Below are positions 1 to 9,700 of a stretch of 28,143 nt of DNA, in pieces. This DNA is from JAGORY01 sp964517585 (GTDB lineage: Bacteria > Patescibacteriota > Gracilibacteria > Peribacterales > Peribacteraceae). The translations under genes and the position numbers were made by a program. Position 1 is the stretch's first letter, and every line of letters begins with the position of its first letter. The notes under the pieces are model-generated. The model made no database searches. It saw nothing but the letters and a program-made list of their open reading frames with translations, and was not told the origin of the DNA. Location of the stretch: the NCBI GenBank assembly GCA_964517585.1, contig CAZFCB010000015.1, positions 1-28,143 of the forward strand, read 5' to 3'.

Positions 1-40
1 TAAAAAAAAGACCCCGAGGGGCCTTTGTTTTTGTTTTCTG
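1..40. terminator. bidirectional terminator-like hairpin with T-rich tail
   Basis: Eight A (2-9) are followed by a short GC stem (CCC 12-14 with GGG 19-21, CGAG loop), extended after one mismatch by AAAG 7-10 pairing CTTT 23-26, then a T-rich tail (24-40). The A-run upstream and T-run downstream would let it act in both directions. It probably ends a gene left of the window and/or a minus-strand transcript. The tail TTTGTTTTTGTTTTCTG recurs exactly at 430-446. Confidence 0.5.
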
Positions 41-427
41 CGGGTGTCGTCATTGCCGTGAGGCGTTGCCGATACGCAGGGAACTGTTTGCGGGGAGATT
101 CCCCTCGTCTGCTGTGCTTTGGCCTCTTGTTTCTCCTCGCGACCTCACGAGGTCCCCGGACCGGTCTTTTCAAGGTGTTACCACGCAGGAAAGACACTGG
201 GGAGTTTTTGGTGCATCGTCCGGCATACGTCTCATGGGTCGGACGACGACATTGCAGAGCAGAGAGAAAGATGGCTACAAGAGAACCGAGCGTTGCTATA
301 CCCAGAATTGTGCAAGGATTGCAGATGTGTGGCCGGGAGGAACGAGTCAGAACTGCTAGGTAGACATCTTTCTCTCTACTGACGACGGTGGTGTGAAGGA
401 ACTTTTTTTGCCGGGCCCCCGGCAATC
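41..427 (+). ncRNA. candidate structured non-coding RNA of unknown class
   Basis: No believable protein is encoded here: the overlapping short frames are low quality and share no family features. The stretch can fold. A long-range helix GTCGTCA (46-52) with TGACGAC (380-386) would close the whole region. Inside it, 261-278 pairs with 360-377 (13 perfect pairs, one mismatch, four more pairs). Local hairpins include CGTCCG 217-222 with CGGACG 240-245, GACCTC/GAGGTC near 144-157, and GGGGA/TCCCC near 93-105. A 7-bp GC hairpin with a T-rich tail (408-446) would terminate it. The length of about 350 nt suits a housekeeping RNA, but the RNase P motif GAGGAAAGUC and a tmRNA tRNA-like end are not visible, so I give no family. 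The strand is inferred from the terminator; the minus strand is also possible. Confidence 0.35.
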
Positions 428-446
428 TGTTTGTTTTTGTTTTCTG
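408..446 (+). terminator. rho-independent terminator-like hairpin
   Basis: TTGCCGG (408-414) pairs with CCGGCAA (419-425) around a four-base loop, followed by the tail TTTGTTTTTGTTTTCTG (430-446). The tail is T-rich but interrupted by G. It ends the candidate RNA to its left and has the same tail sequence as the hairpin at the left edge. Confidence 0.55.
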
Positions 447-738
447 TTAGGGCTCTTTTGTGTGCGTATGTGTTTTGAACCGTGTTCTTTTCCGTAGGGT
501 TCATCGCATCGTAGTCGCTCTAAAAAAAACCGCAAGTGTTAGGGCTCGCGAGATATTGGATCGCATGTTTTGAATACAATTTGTATACGTAATGTGACAT
601 TGAGTGAAAACAGCTGTCGTAAGCCGTTAATGCATTAAACCCCCCCCAGAATTCTTTAGCAGAGTCTCTTTATCACTTTGACACAGAAGGATTGAGCCTG
701 TCTGCCGGTAGGCAGGGATGAGGCGGTTGTTCGCTACT
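447..738. other. gene-free spacer with small repeats
   Basis: I see no protein gene, tRNA or rRNA here. It contains an 11-nt direct repeat TGTTAGGGCTC (445-455 and 537-547), an inverted repeat ATACAA-T-TTGTAT (574-586) that could be an operator, a run of eight C (about 640-648), and a hairpin CTGCC-GGTA-GGCAG (702-715) downstream of alaS. The last has no T-run, so it is not a clear terminator. Confidence 0.5.
702..715. repeat. CTGCC/GGCAG hairpin 3' of alaS
   Basis: A perfect 5-bp stem with a GGTA loop (TACC on the minus strand), flanked by partial extensions (CCTG left, AGGG right). It sits 24 nt beyond the alaS stop codon and may stabilise or end the alaS mRNA. A genome-wide search would show whether it is a dispersed palindromic element. 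Confidence 0.35.
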
Positions 739-2550
739 TCACTTTGCTTCCTCCGCTACTTCAACCTCTTTCGGTCCACCAAGGACAACTGCCTTGATCC
801 TCCGTACTCCTGCAGAGCTACTTTCCTCTTTCTGAATCTTGAAGCTCCCGAGCATGCCTGTGCGGGCAACATGAGGACCGCCGCAGATCTCTTTACTAAA
901 CGTACCCATCGTGTAGACCTTCACCTTGTCGCCATATTTGTCACCAAAGACACCGATGGCTCCCTGTGCCCTGGCTTCATCGACCGTCATAACGGAGTAG
1001 CTGATCGGTGCATCAGATTTGATGGCTTTGTTCACGAGATCTTCCACCTGCTTGATCTGCTCAGGCGTCATCTTGTCTGGATGATGAAAATCAAATCGGA
1101 GACGCTCGGCAGTGATGTTGCTTCCTTTCTGTGAAACATGATCGCCGAGCACGTGGCGCAGTGCAGCGTTCAGCAGGTGTGTTGCAGTATGGAGTTTTGT
1201 TGTTTCGTCACTGTGATCGGCAAGGCCACCTGCAAATTTCTTTTCTGCTCCGGCGCGAGAAAGTATTTGATGATCTTCAAATGCTTTTTTGAATCCTGCT
1301 TCCTCTATCGTTTTTCCGCTTTCCAAAGCCATTTCTTTGGTCATCTCGATCGGAAAACCGTACGTATCATAGAGATGAAATGCGTCGATCCCTGCAATCT
1401 GCGCACCACTTTTTTCAGCGATTTTCTGAAAATGTTTCGTGCCTTCTGCGAGTGTTTTCATAAATGCTTCTTCTTCTTTCATGAGAGTTTCATCGATGAC
1501 GGTCTTGAGGGTTTCCAGCTGTGTATAGAAATTTCCGTACTGGGCTCGCACAGTGTGTGCCATGTACTGAGAAAATCCGGAGAGCTCCACGATCTCAAGT
1601 TTTCGTGCGGACCGAATGGCTCTGCGGATAAGACGACGAAGTACGTATCCTTGATCAACATTACTCGGTCGCACACCGTCTGCGATGATGAAACTTGCGG
1701 CTTTATAGTGATCAACAATGATGCGTGCATCGCGCGTTGCATCAGCTTCGGGTTTGTTCGTCTTCATGAACACTGCTTCGAGCATCGGACGGAAAGCATC
1801 CGTGTCATAGACACTATCTACTCCTTGAAGGACACACGCGAGACGTTCTAACCCCAAGCCTTCATCAAGATTTTTCTGCTTGAGAGGCGCAAACGTGCCG
1901 TCCGCTTGCTTGTCGTATTGGATGAGCACATCGTTACCAATCTCCATCCAGTTCGGATCATCAGTCGCGGGATTACTGCCTGGATGCGGTAGCTCTTCCT
2001 TTCCGACCCAGTAGAACATTTCAGTGTCTGGACCACACGGACCTGTGTGACCTGCAGGACCCCACCAGTTTTTTGCTTTCGGGAGGAATCCGATTCGTTC
2101 GTCTGGCACACCGATTTTTCTCCAGATGTCTGCAGATTCATTGTCTCTTGGCGCATCGTTGTCACCTTCGAAACACGTCACAGCAAATTTTTCTTTGGGG
2201 ATGCCAAGCACGCTTGTCATAAATTCATAACTCATTGTGATCGCTCCTTCCTTGAGATAATCACCCATACTCCAACGTCCGAGCATTTCAAACATCGTGA
2301 GGTGTGAAATGTCGCCGACTTCATCGATGTCTTGGGTTCGTACGCAGAGCTGCACATTACACACACGTTTTCCCATCGGATGAGCCTGCCCCATGAGGTA
2401 GGGGACCAGTGGGTGCATACCTGCAGTCGTAAAGAGGACTGTCGGGTCGTTTTCGGGTACCAGTGAGGCCCCTTGGATCACGGCATGATCCTTTGACTTG
2501 TAAAAGTCGAGGTAGGCTTGCCTGATTTCAGCAGTTGATCGTGGGGTCAT
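739..2550 (-). CDS. alaS: alanyl-tRNA synthetase, minimal form lacking the C-terminal domain
   Basis: This cytoplasmic class II synthetase charges tRNA-Ala. The N-terminal catalytic core is clear: the motif 2 region (RTQDIDEVGDISHLTMFEML, about residues 71-90) and motif 3 (LGLERLACVL). The second half is the editing domain that hydrolyses mischarged Ser/Gly-tRNA, with zinc ligands HTATH (454-458) and CGGPH (556-560; most bacteria have CGGTH). The protein ends about 43 residues after this motif at 603 residues, against about 875 in E. coli, so the DHHA1/C-Ala region is missing. The stop is in place and the editing domain is complete, so I read this as a natural short form, not a broken gene. 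The ATG start at 2550 has no Shine-Dalgarno; a TTGAAC/TATACG promoter lies about 75 nt upstream. Confidence 0.95.
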   Translation of the reverse strand: MTPRSTAEIRQAYLDFYKSKDHAVIQGASLVPENDPTVLFTTAGMHPLVPYLMGQAHPMGKRVCNVQLCVRTQDIDEVGDISHLTMFEMLGRWSMGDYLKEGAITMSYEFMTSVLGIPKEKFAVTCFEGDNDAPRDNESADIWRKIGVPDERIGFLPKAKNWWGPAGHTGPCGPDTEMFYWVGKEELPHPGSNPATDDPNWMEIGNDVLIQYDKQADGTFAPLKQKNLDEGLGLERLACVLQGVDSVYDTDAFRPMLEAVFMKTNKPEADATRDARIIVDHYKAASFIIADGVRPSNVDQGYVLRRLIRRAIRSARKLEIVELSGFSQYMAHTVRAQYGNFYTQLETLKTVIDETLMKEEEAFMKTLAEGTKHFQKIAEKSGAQIAGIDAFHLYDTYGFPIEMTKEMALESGKTIEEAGFKKAFEDHQILSRAGAEKKFAGGLADHSDETTKLHTATHLLNAALRHVLGDHVSQKGSNITAERLRFDFHHPDKMTPEQIKQVEDLVNKAIKSDAPISYSVMTVDEARAQGAIGVFGDKYGDKVKVYTMGTFSKEICGGPHVARTGMLGSFKIQKEESSSAGVRRIKAVVLGGPKEVEVAEEAK

Positions 2551-2625
2551 AGTGTAAGTAAAATGGCTGACCGAAGCCTACGGAAGAAGATCTGTCTGAG
2601 CAAGATCGTTTCGTATACTTCCTCA

Positions 2626-2654
2626 CGTATATCACTCCAGAATTTCACGTTCAA
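2626..2654 (-). promoter_or_regulatory. predicted sigma70-type promoter of alaS
   Basis: On the minus strand, TTGAAC (2649-2654), a 17-nt spacer and TATACG (2626-2631). The implied leader is about 70 nt. It is divergent from and close to the promoter of the + strand surface protein. Confidence 0.5.
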
Positions 2655-2668
2655 GAATAACAGAACAA

Positions 2669-2696
2669 TTGACAAAATAATGAATAGACATATAGT
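2669..2696 (+). promoter_or_regulatory. strong predicted promoter giving a leaderless mRNA
   Basis: Consensus -35 TTGACA (2669-2674), a 16-nt spacer and -10 TATAGT (2691-2696). The next gene's ATG is at 2706, nine bases after the -10, so the transcript would start at or within about three bases of the start codon. Confidence 0.7.
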
Positions 2697-2705
2697 GCCT
2701 TTCTT

Positions 2706-3647
2706 ATGCTTCCAGAAGTACCGTGCATCCCAGGCCTCGTCGGTTGTGATGATGGCGGTTTTCAGAATGCAGGATCTGAAAATACTGGAAGCACCTCATC
2801 GTTCAGATTTTCTAGTGCAAGCAATGGATCAATATTCGGTACCACGAATACAAGCAGCTTAAATTCAAGTAGTAACAATTCACTTCGTTTCAGCTCTTCA
2901 TCATCGGTTGGTGCGAATCTGTCAGCACGGTTTGGGATCAGCACTAAGCGCATAGCTCGGTATACCGTGAGTACCGTGAATCGTGGTCAACAGGCAGCAA
3001 GTGGATACGTTTTTTCGCATGGACCGTTACCGACTGGAGCCATGTTCGATCCTGTACGATCATCAAAAAACTGCATACAGGCGGGCTCTTTTGTACAGTG
3101 CACACTTGATCTTAATGTCGGTGAATCCAAAAGCCCGGAGATAGTGTACACAGTACAAGATAGTTTCAGTTGTGCCATTGCACGCGCTCTGCAGTCCGTG
3201 AAAAAAGTGAGCGGTACTGGTGCTGATGACGTAGGCACATCGGTTAATTGTGTCATCAGTCATGAAACGTCTTCGGTATTTTCTTCGTCAGAAAATTCGT
3301 CGAGTATTGCGACAAGTGCATATACCGGCTTTTCTGGATCTGGTTCTGCGTTGAACCAATTAGGCTCTGTGAGTAGCACGAATAACGGTTTTCCGACTGT
3401 TGTCGCGCAGAAAGATGATTTTGGAAAAGGCAAAGGCAAGGGCTATAAACCATCTCCTCAGCCTCGAGCCGGAGCAGCATCAGACTTTTTTTTAGCGCAC
3501 ATCACGCAAGATTCACTCCTGACACCAGTGCGTCGCGAAAGAAATAACAACAATTTTTCGTGGATACTTTGGTCAGCTTTTCTGCTGGCTTTTTTATGTA
3601 CTGCGATCGGCATTGTAATATATCGCAGCAGGAAGCGTCTTACATGA
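2706..3647 (+). CDS. Ser-rich surface protein with DUF11-like domain and C-terminal anchor
   Basis: 313 residues, function unknown. Residues 20-75 are a Ser/Asn/Gly-rich linker. About 75-150 resembles one DUF11 repeat (a gain-of-structure strand pattern ending in CTLDLNVGES..EIVYTV). A second Ser-rich stretch (188-230) and a basic Lys/Gly patch (about 240-248) follow. Residues 285-305 form a membrane helix followed by RSRKRLT, so the C-terminus is probably anchored with its tail inside. No ordinary signal peptide is seen; LVGC at 11-14 matches a lipobox, but the preceding segment is short and lacks positive charge. The ATG at 2706 is the only start in the frame after an in-frame stop at 2685. 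It sits just upstream of the giant DUF11 protein on the same strand, which suggests a related envelope role. Confidence 0.75.
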   Translation: MLPEVPCIPGLVGCDDGGFQNAGSENTGSTSSFRFSSASNGSIFGTTNTSSLNSSSNNSLRFSSSSSVGANLSARFGISTKRIARYTVSTVNRGQQAASGYVFSHGPLPTGAMFDPVRSSKNCIQAGSFVQCTLDLNVGESKSPEIVYTVQDSFSCAIARALQSVKKVSGTGADDVGTSVNCVISHETSSVFSSSENSSSIATSAYTGFSGSGSALNQLGSVSSTNNGFPTVVAQKDDFGKGKGKGYKPSPQPRAGAASDFFLAHITQDSLLTPVRRERNNNNFSWILWSAFLLAFLCTAIGIVIYRSRKRLT

Positions 3648-3682
3648 ATGTTGAACAGTAAATTTAGCCACAATTTTGGCGT

Positions 3683-3711
3683 TTGACAATAGTAAGGTTA
3701 TTCGCTACTAT
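3683..3711 (+). promoter_or_regulatory. predicted promoter of the giant surface protein
   Basis: TTGACA (3683-3688), a 17-nt spacer and TACTAT (3706-3711). The implied leader (about 3718-3755) is almost entirely C and T and has no Shine-Dalgarno. Confidence 0.65.
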
Positions 3712-3755
3712 TCCCTCCTTTTTGTCACGATCCCTCTTTTTCCTCCCCCACCCCC

Positions 3756-6700
3756 ATGGAACTGAAGAAACATTTCTCGTCCTTCGTTCTTGCGTTGATG
3801 CTCCTTACGCAGCTCAACGTGTTTGGGATACAGCCGTTTGCACCGATTTTCGAGCAGACATCCGCCAATGCGAGTGGTGACTTTCGGGACGAATCAGCAA
3901 TGCCGAAGGGGAAAACGTGGATTATCACGATCACGTGTCGAACTGCAAATGGAGGTGAGCAGACCTATGGTGGTACGAACGAAATCCAAGTCCCGAACTT
4001 AGTTGCAGCTGCTATTGCTCAGAAGAATCTTAATTTTACCCCTCCTCGATATCCACTCGTCAGCTCAGAAGGAGGCAGTTACACTGGCGGCCAGTGGGTT
4101 GTCGGAAGTCCTGAAACAACAACGCTGAATGCCGTCTGCAAGATTCTCGGTAGTCCGACAGATACGTATTCCTCATTTACCTGTCGTGATGGCGAAAGGA
4201 CTGCGAAATACCCAAATGGTAAGTGTAACAATGACACACCGCAGAATAACTCCATGAGCCGTTTTGTCGGCACGTTTTCCATTCCTCAGTGTCAAGATGG
4301 CATCGATAACGATGGCGACGGAGCAATAGATCTTCAAGACTTCAGCTGCCAAAACAACCCAAATGGCAATGATGAAACGAATCCAAAAGCTCAGTGCCAA
4401 GACGGCATCGACAATGACGGTGATGGCAAGATAGACAGTGCCGATCCACGCTGTCACACCGATGGAAACCCTCATAATCCAGCTTCCTACAATAAGCAGG
4501 ATAACGACGAAGGCCCTCCAGACACGCAGTGTAACGATGGCCTCGACAACGACGGCGACGGCGCCATCGACCTTGCTGACTTCAGTTGTCAGAATAATCC
4601 GAATGGCAACAATGAAACGAACCCAAAATCACAGTGCCAAGATGGCATCGACAATGATGGTGACGGCAAGACCGACGGAGCAGACCCGCGCTGTCATACG
4701 GATAACAATGCCAATAACCCTGCTTCGTACGACAAACAGCGCAACGATGAAAGCCCGAAAGATACGCAGTGTAACGATGGCATCGATAATGACGGCGACG
4801 GAGCAATAGATTTGCAGGACTTCAGTTGTCAGAACGATCCAAATAACAATGACGAAACGAACCCAAAGGCTCAGTGCCAAGACGGCATTGATAATGACGG
4901 TGATGGTAAGACAGATGGAGCTGATCCTCGCTGTCACACAGATAACAATCCAGCGAACCCAAACTCCCTAAATAAGCAAGATAATGACGAAGGCCCCGCT
5001 GATACGCAGTGTAACGACGGCATAGACAACGACGGCGACGGAGCCGTCGACCTTGCTGACTTCAGTTGTCAGAATAATCCGAATGGCAACAATGAAACAA
5101 ACCCGAAGGCTCAGTGCCAGGATGGTTTGGATAATGATGGTGATGGCCTCATCGATTCCCAAGATCCGGGATGCACAGACCCTCAGGACAACACAGAAAA
5201 CAGTGAACCTGCTCCTGCTGTTGATCTGAAGATTAACGGCCAAGATAGCACAGTGAACGTGCCTGTCGGAACGGCGGTAACACTCTCATGGACGTCAACA
5301 GGAGTGCAGCGTTGTAATACTGGCAACAGCAACCTACCTGGCTGGGGACAAAATCAGCCTCTGCAGGTTTCAGGAAGTGCACAAGTGACTGCATCACAAA
5401 ATGGCACGTACCACATTCAGTGCAGCAAAACCTTGACCTCGAATTTTGTTGCTCAAGATTCCGTCGCAGTGACGGTTATTCAGAAAAGTCAATGTAACGA
5501 CGGCATCGACAACGACGGAGACGGAGCCATAGACCTTCAGGACTTCAGTTGCCAGAATAATCCGAATAATAATGATGAAGCAAACCCGAAGGCTCAGTGC
5601 CAAGATGGTTTGGATAACGACGGTGACGGCAAGATAGACAGTGCCGATCCTCGCTGTCACACGGATAACAATGCCGCAAACCCCAACTCTTACAACAAGC
5701 AGGATAATGATGAATCGCCTGCCGACATTACAACGCAGTGTAACGACGGTATCGATAACGATGGTGATGGAGCAACAGATTTGCAGGACTTCAGTTGTCA
5801 GAATAATCCGAATAGCAATAATGAAACGAACCCGAAGGCTCAGTGCCAAGACGGTCTCGATAATGACGGTGATGGTTTCATCGATAGCCAAGACCCAGGT
5901 TGTACGAATGCCCAGGATAATGATGAGGGCCCCTTCAATAGTCCTCCTGTGAAACTGACGAATGTCGCCGTGAACAATTGTTCGGTGACAGTGAACTATA
6001 CGAAACAGTTCTCAGCATGCGCACATCTTGTTATCGCAAATGGATCGTCCAAACTTCATGTCCAGAATTTGTTTTGTAACCAGAGCGGACCAGTCACAAC
6101 TCAGCTTTCAAACTTTCTTCCACCGTTTGCACCGGGGCTCAGCGTGAAACTCTGTGATGGCAACAACGAAAGTTCCTGCAGCTCTCCGGTGACTGTCAGT
6201 GGAGGCGGAACGTGTAGTCCGGTGACGCAGTGTAACGATGGCATAGACAATGACGGTGACGGCGCCATCGATCTTGCTGACTTCAGTTGTCAGAATAATC
6301 CGAATAAAACCGATGAAACCAACCCGAAAGCTCAGTGCCAAGACGGCATCGATAATGATGGCGACGGAAAAATAGATGCAGCGGATCCTCGTTGTCACAC
6401 GGATAACAATCCGAATAATCCTGCTTCCTACAACAAGCAAGACAATGATGAATCGCCTGCTGATATTACAACGCAGTGTAACGATGGCATCGATAACGAC
6501 GGTGATGGTACGACTGACTCGCAAGATTCAGGCTGCTCTGGTCCAACGGATACGAATGAAGGTGATGGACCTGCCGATGTGCAAGTGACAATGGTTGGAC
6601 CTTCGACTGTTCAGAATGGTCAGAACGCCAGCTATGTCGTAACGGTACGAAATAATGGTCCTGACGCAGTAACAACACCATTCACCATGCGAGACATAGT

Positions 6701-9700
6701 TCCGAGTGGTTTTGTGTATCAGTCACAACTTTCATCGCCAGGATGTTCTCAGAATGGAGCCGATATTATCTGCAGCGGTATTACCCTCGGCATCAATCAA
6801 TCACGTGATTTCAATCTTGTCTTCAGCGTTTCTGTACAGACCGCTTTCGAACCGAATTTTTTCCAGAGACTGATAGGACTCAAGGCTGTTCTTGCAGCAT
6901 CATGCGGACAGAGCGTGACAAACACTGCAATTGTTCATCCGGGCCAGCCAGACCCTAACAACGCAAATAACACTGCTTCTGTTGTCACGCAGATCACGTG
7001 TCCACAACAGACTGCAGATGTCTCCATCACCAAGTCGGGACCTGTCAGCATCAATAACGATGCCGCTCAACATTTCAATTACTCTCTCATTGTTGCCAAT
7101 AATGGCCCAGGTTCTGCGTCGAATGTTGTCGTATCTGACAATATTCCTCAGGGGCTTTCGATCACGTCAGTGCCACAGGGTTGTACGAGCAATGGTAACT
7201 TTGTGAGCTGTTCTCTTGGAACCCTCGCAACGAATACGCCTCGCACACTGAGCATTGGCGTATCAGTTCCTGCCCGCAGTCCATATTGTAACCAGACGAT
7301 GACGAATACTGCATCGGTCACGACGACCACAGCTGATGCAAATCAGCAGAATAACCAGTCTTCTGCGCAGACAAACGTCATATGTTCTGCGCTGCAGACA
7401 GACATTTCCATGACGAAATCTGCGCCAGCAACATTGACGAATGATGTAGCTGCTTCTTTCAATTACACCCTGAACGTCATCAATAATTCAGGAGTGAGCG
7501 CAGCAAACGTCATCGTGACGGACACCGTACCGCAGCCACTTGTCATTACGTCTGTTCCCTCTGGCTGTAGTTCAAATGGCAACACCATAACGTGTAGTGC
7601 AAGCACTCTCGCAGGTTCCGAGAGCCGACAGTACATCATAGGTGTGTCAGCGCCAGCTCGTTCTGTCTGTGCCCAGACAGTGACCAACACTGCCTACGCT
7701 ACGACGACGACGCAGGAAACGAATCCTCACAATAACCAAGGTGCTGTGCAGACGAACTTTACGTGTTCTAACCAGAACGCCAGACTCTACATCACGAAAG
7801 ATGGTCCAGCGACGGTAAACGCTGGAGGTACGATTACGTATTCTTTCACCCTCCAAAATACGAGCGCTTTCACTGCGCCAGACGTGAAAGTCTCCGACTA
7901 CTTCATTGATTCGAGTTCTAACCAGATTCCGTCTCCGCTGACGTTTGTATCATCGTCCGGACTTCCATGTTCCTTCAATGCACAAACCAGCAAAGTGTCA
8001 TGTGCAGCAGGGGATATGACGGCTCATCAGTTCATTTCGTTTACGATGACATTCCAGACTCCTGCACATGCGCCGCAACTCTGCAGCCAGTCGATCATCA
8101 ATAGAGGTGAGGCAATGTCGAGTTACAACACAGCAACACTCGATGCTGATACCGCTACGACAACTTTCATTTGTCCAACAGCGCAGTTCAGTGCCACGAA
8201 GACTGCAGACGTTCAGACAGTAAAACCTGGTGAATTTATTGTGTACACTATTGTTACGACAAATAATGGTCCAACGACGCAACAGGACATCAGAGTGGTG
8301 GATGCAGTGCCGGGTAATCTTCTCTTCGTCCCAACAGGCTCAACAGCCGGATGCAGCCAGGTAGGTGCAGCTATCTTCTGTCCTTCTCTTAGCTATAACG
8401 CATCGCAGTCTCAAAATACCGTGCTTAAGTTCCAGGTGAATCCGTCTGCGCAGTGTGGCGGAAACATCGTTGTAGATAACGTTGCTGGCATTCAGCAGAA
8501 TAATGCACAGATTGCACAATCCAATCATGCGACGACTCCGGTGCAGTGTGTCCCTACGTCCGCAGATCTTCAGGTCACACTCATCGGCCCACCGGTTGCA
8601 AGCCCTGGTCAGAATGTGACGTACGTTGCGACGGTCAAAAATAATGGTCCGTCTGCTGCGACGACACCATTTACGCTGAAAGATGCTATTCCAGATAGCT
8701 TCATCTTCGTACCCACAGGTTCTACACCAGGCTGCATCCAGAGCGGTACGGAAATTGTGTGTAGTGGCATCACGCTCACCGTTGGTGAGCAGCGTGACTT
8801 CACCTTCATCTACAACGTTCCACAGACGATCTCAATGAAACCGAATTTCTTCCAGAAGATGATCGGACTGAAGACCGTTCTTGCAGCAGCAAGTTGTGGT
8901 TCTTCCGTGACGAATGTCGCCACAGTGTTCCCATCTCAGACAGACCCAAATAGTGCAAACAACACCGCATCAGTCGTCACGCTCATCCAATGTCAGGCTC
9001 CGCAGTTTGCGGCAACCAAACTAGGCCCCACGAATATCAGTCCTGGTGAAGTTGCCACGTACCTCGTCAACGTTACGAATACTGGTAACTCCACTCAGTC
9101 CAACATTCAGATGTATGACGATGTACCCACTGGACTGACGTTTGTTCCAGCAGGTTCCACTGCAGGATGTTCTGTCACAGGCAACCGCGTTACCTGTTTG
9201 CCTCAGACATACACGCAAGGTCAGTCAGCGTCGTTTACGCTGAAATTTATGGCTCAGCAGAATATTGTCTGTAATTCACATGTGCTCAATCAAGCATTCG
9301 TGACGAAGAATAGTGTGATCGTGACGCAGTCGAACCAGACAAGTACTGCAGTTCAATGCACCATCCCAAGGCTCGATATCACAAAGTCTGCACCGCCAAC
9401 CGTCAATGCTGGTGGTACGATCACGTATAACTTCACACTGAGAAATACGAGCACGACGCAGACTGCAACGCAGGTAGAGCTCTACGATTTCAACATTGAC
9501 GCTCAAGCAAATCCGATCACGCCATACTTCACATTCGCATCTATTTCTCTCGGATCATGTGATCCTGTGGATACGCAGGGACGCATTCACTGTAACCTCC
9601 CAAATCTAGCGCCAAGTCAGACTGTAAACTTCACGATGACATTTACTGTTCCAAGTAACCAGAATATTTGTAACAAGACCGTCATCAATCAGGTCGATGT

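Noticed and set aside
25..382. Three overlapping short ORFs on the + strand
   Set aside because: No family features or plausible composition; the region is better explained by RNA-like pairing and terminators.
41..427. RNase P RNA or tmRNA identity for the candidate RNA
   Set aside because: The length fits, but the conserved GAGGAAAGUC/ACAGAA pair of RNase P and the T-loop/CCA end and tag reading frame of tmRNA are not visible on either strand.
1138..1851. 237-codon + strand ORF
   Set aside because: It is fully antisense to alaS, whose protein has clear motifs throughout.
4287..6540. CRISPR-like array of repeats
   Set aside because: The repeats are coding, in frame, encode DNDGDG loops and vary by codon; no palindromic repeat or unique spacers, and no cas genes.
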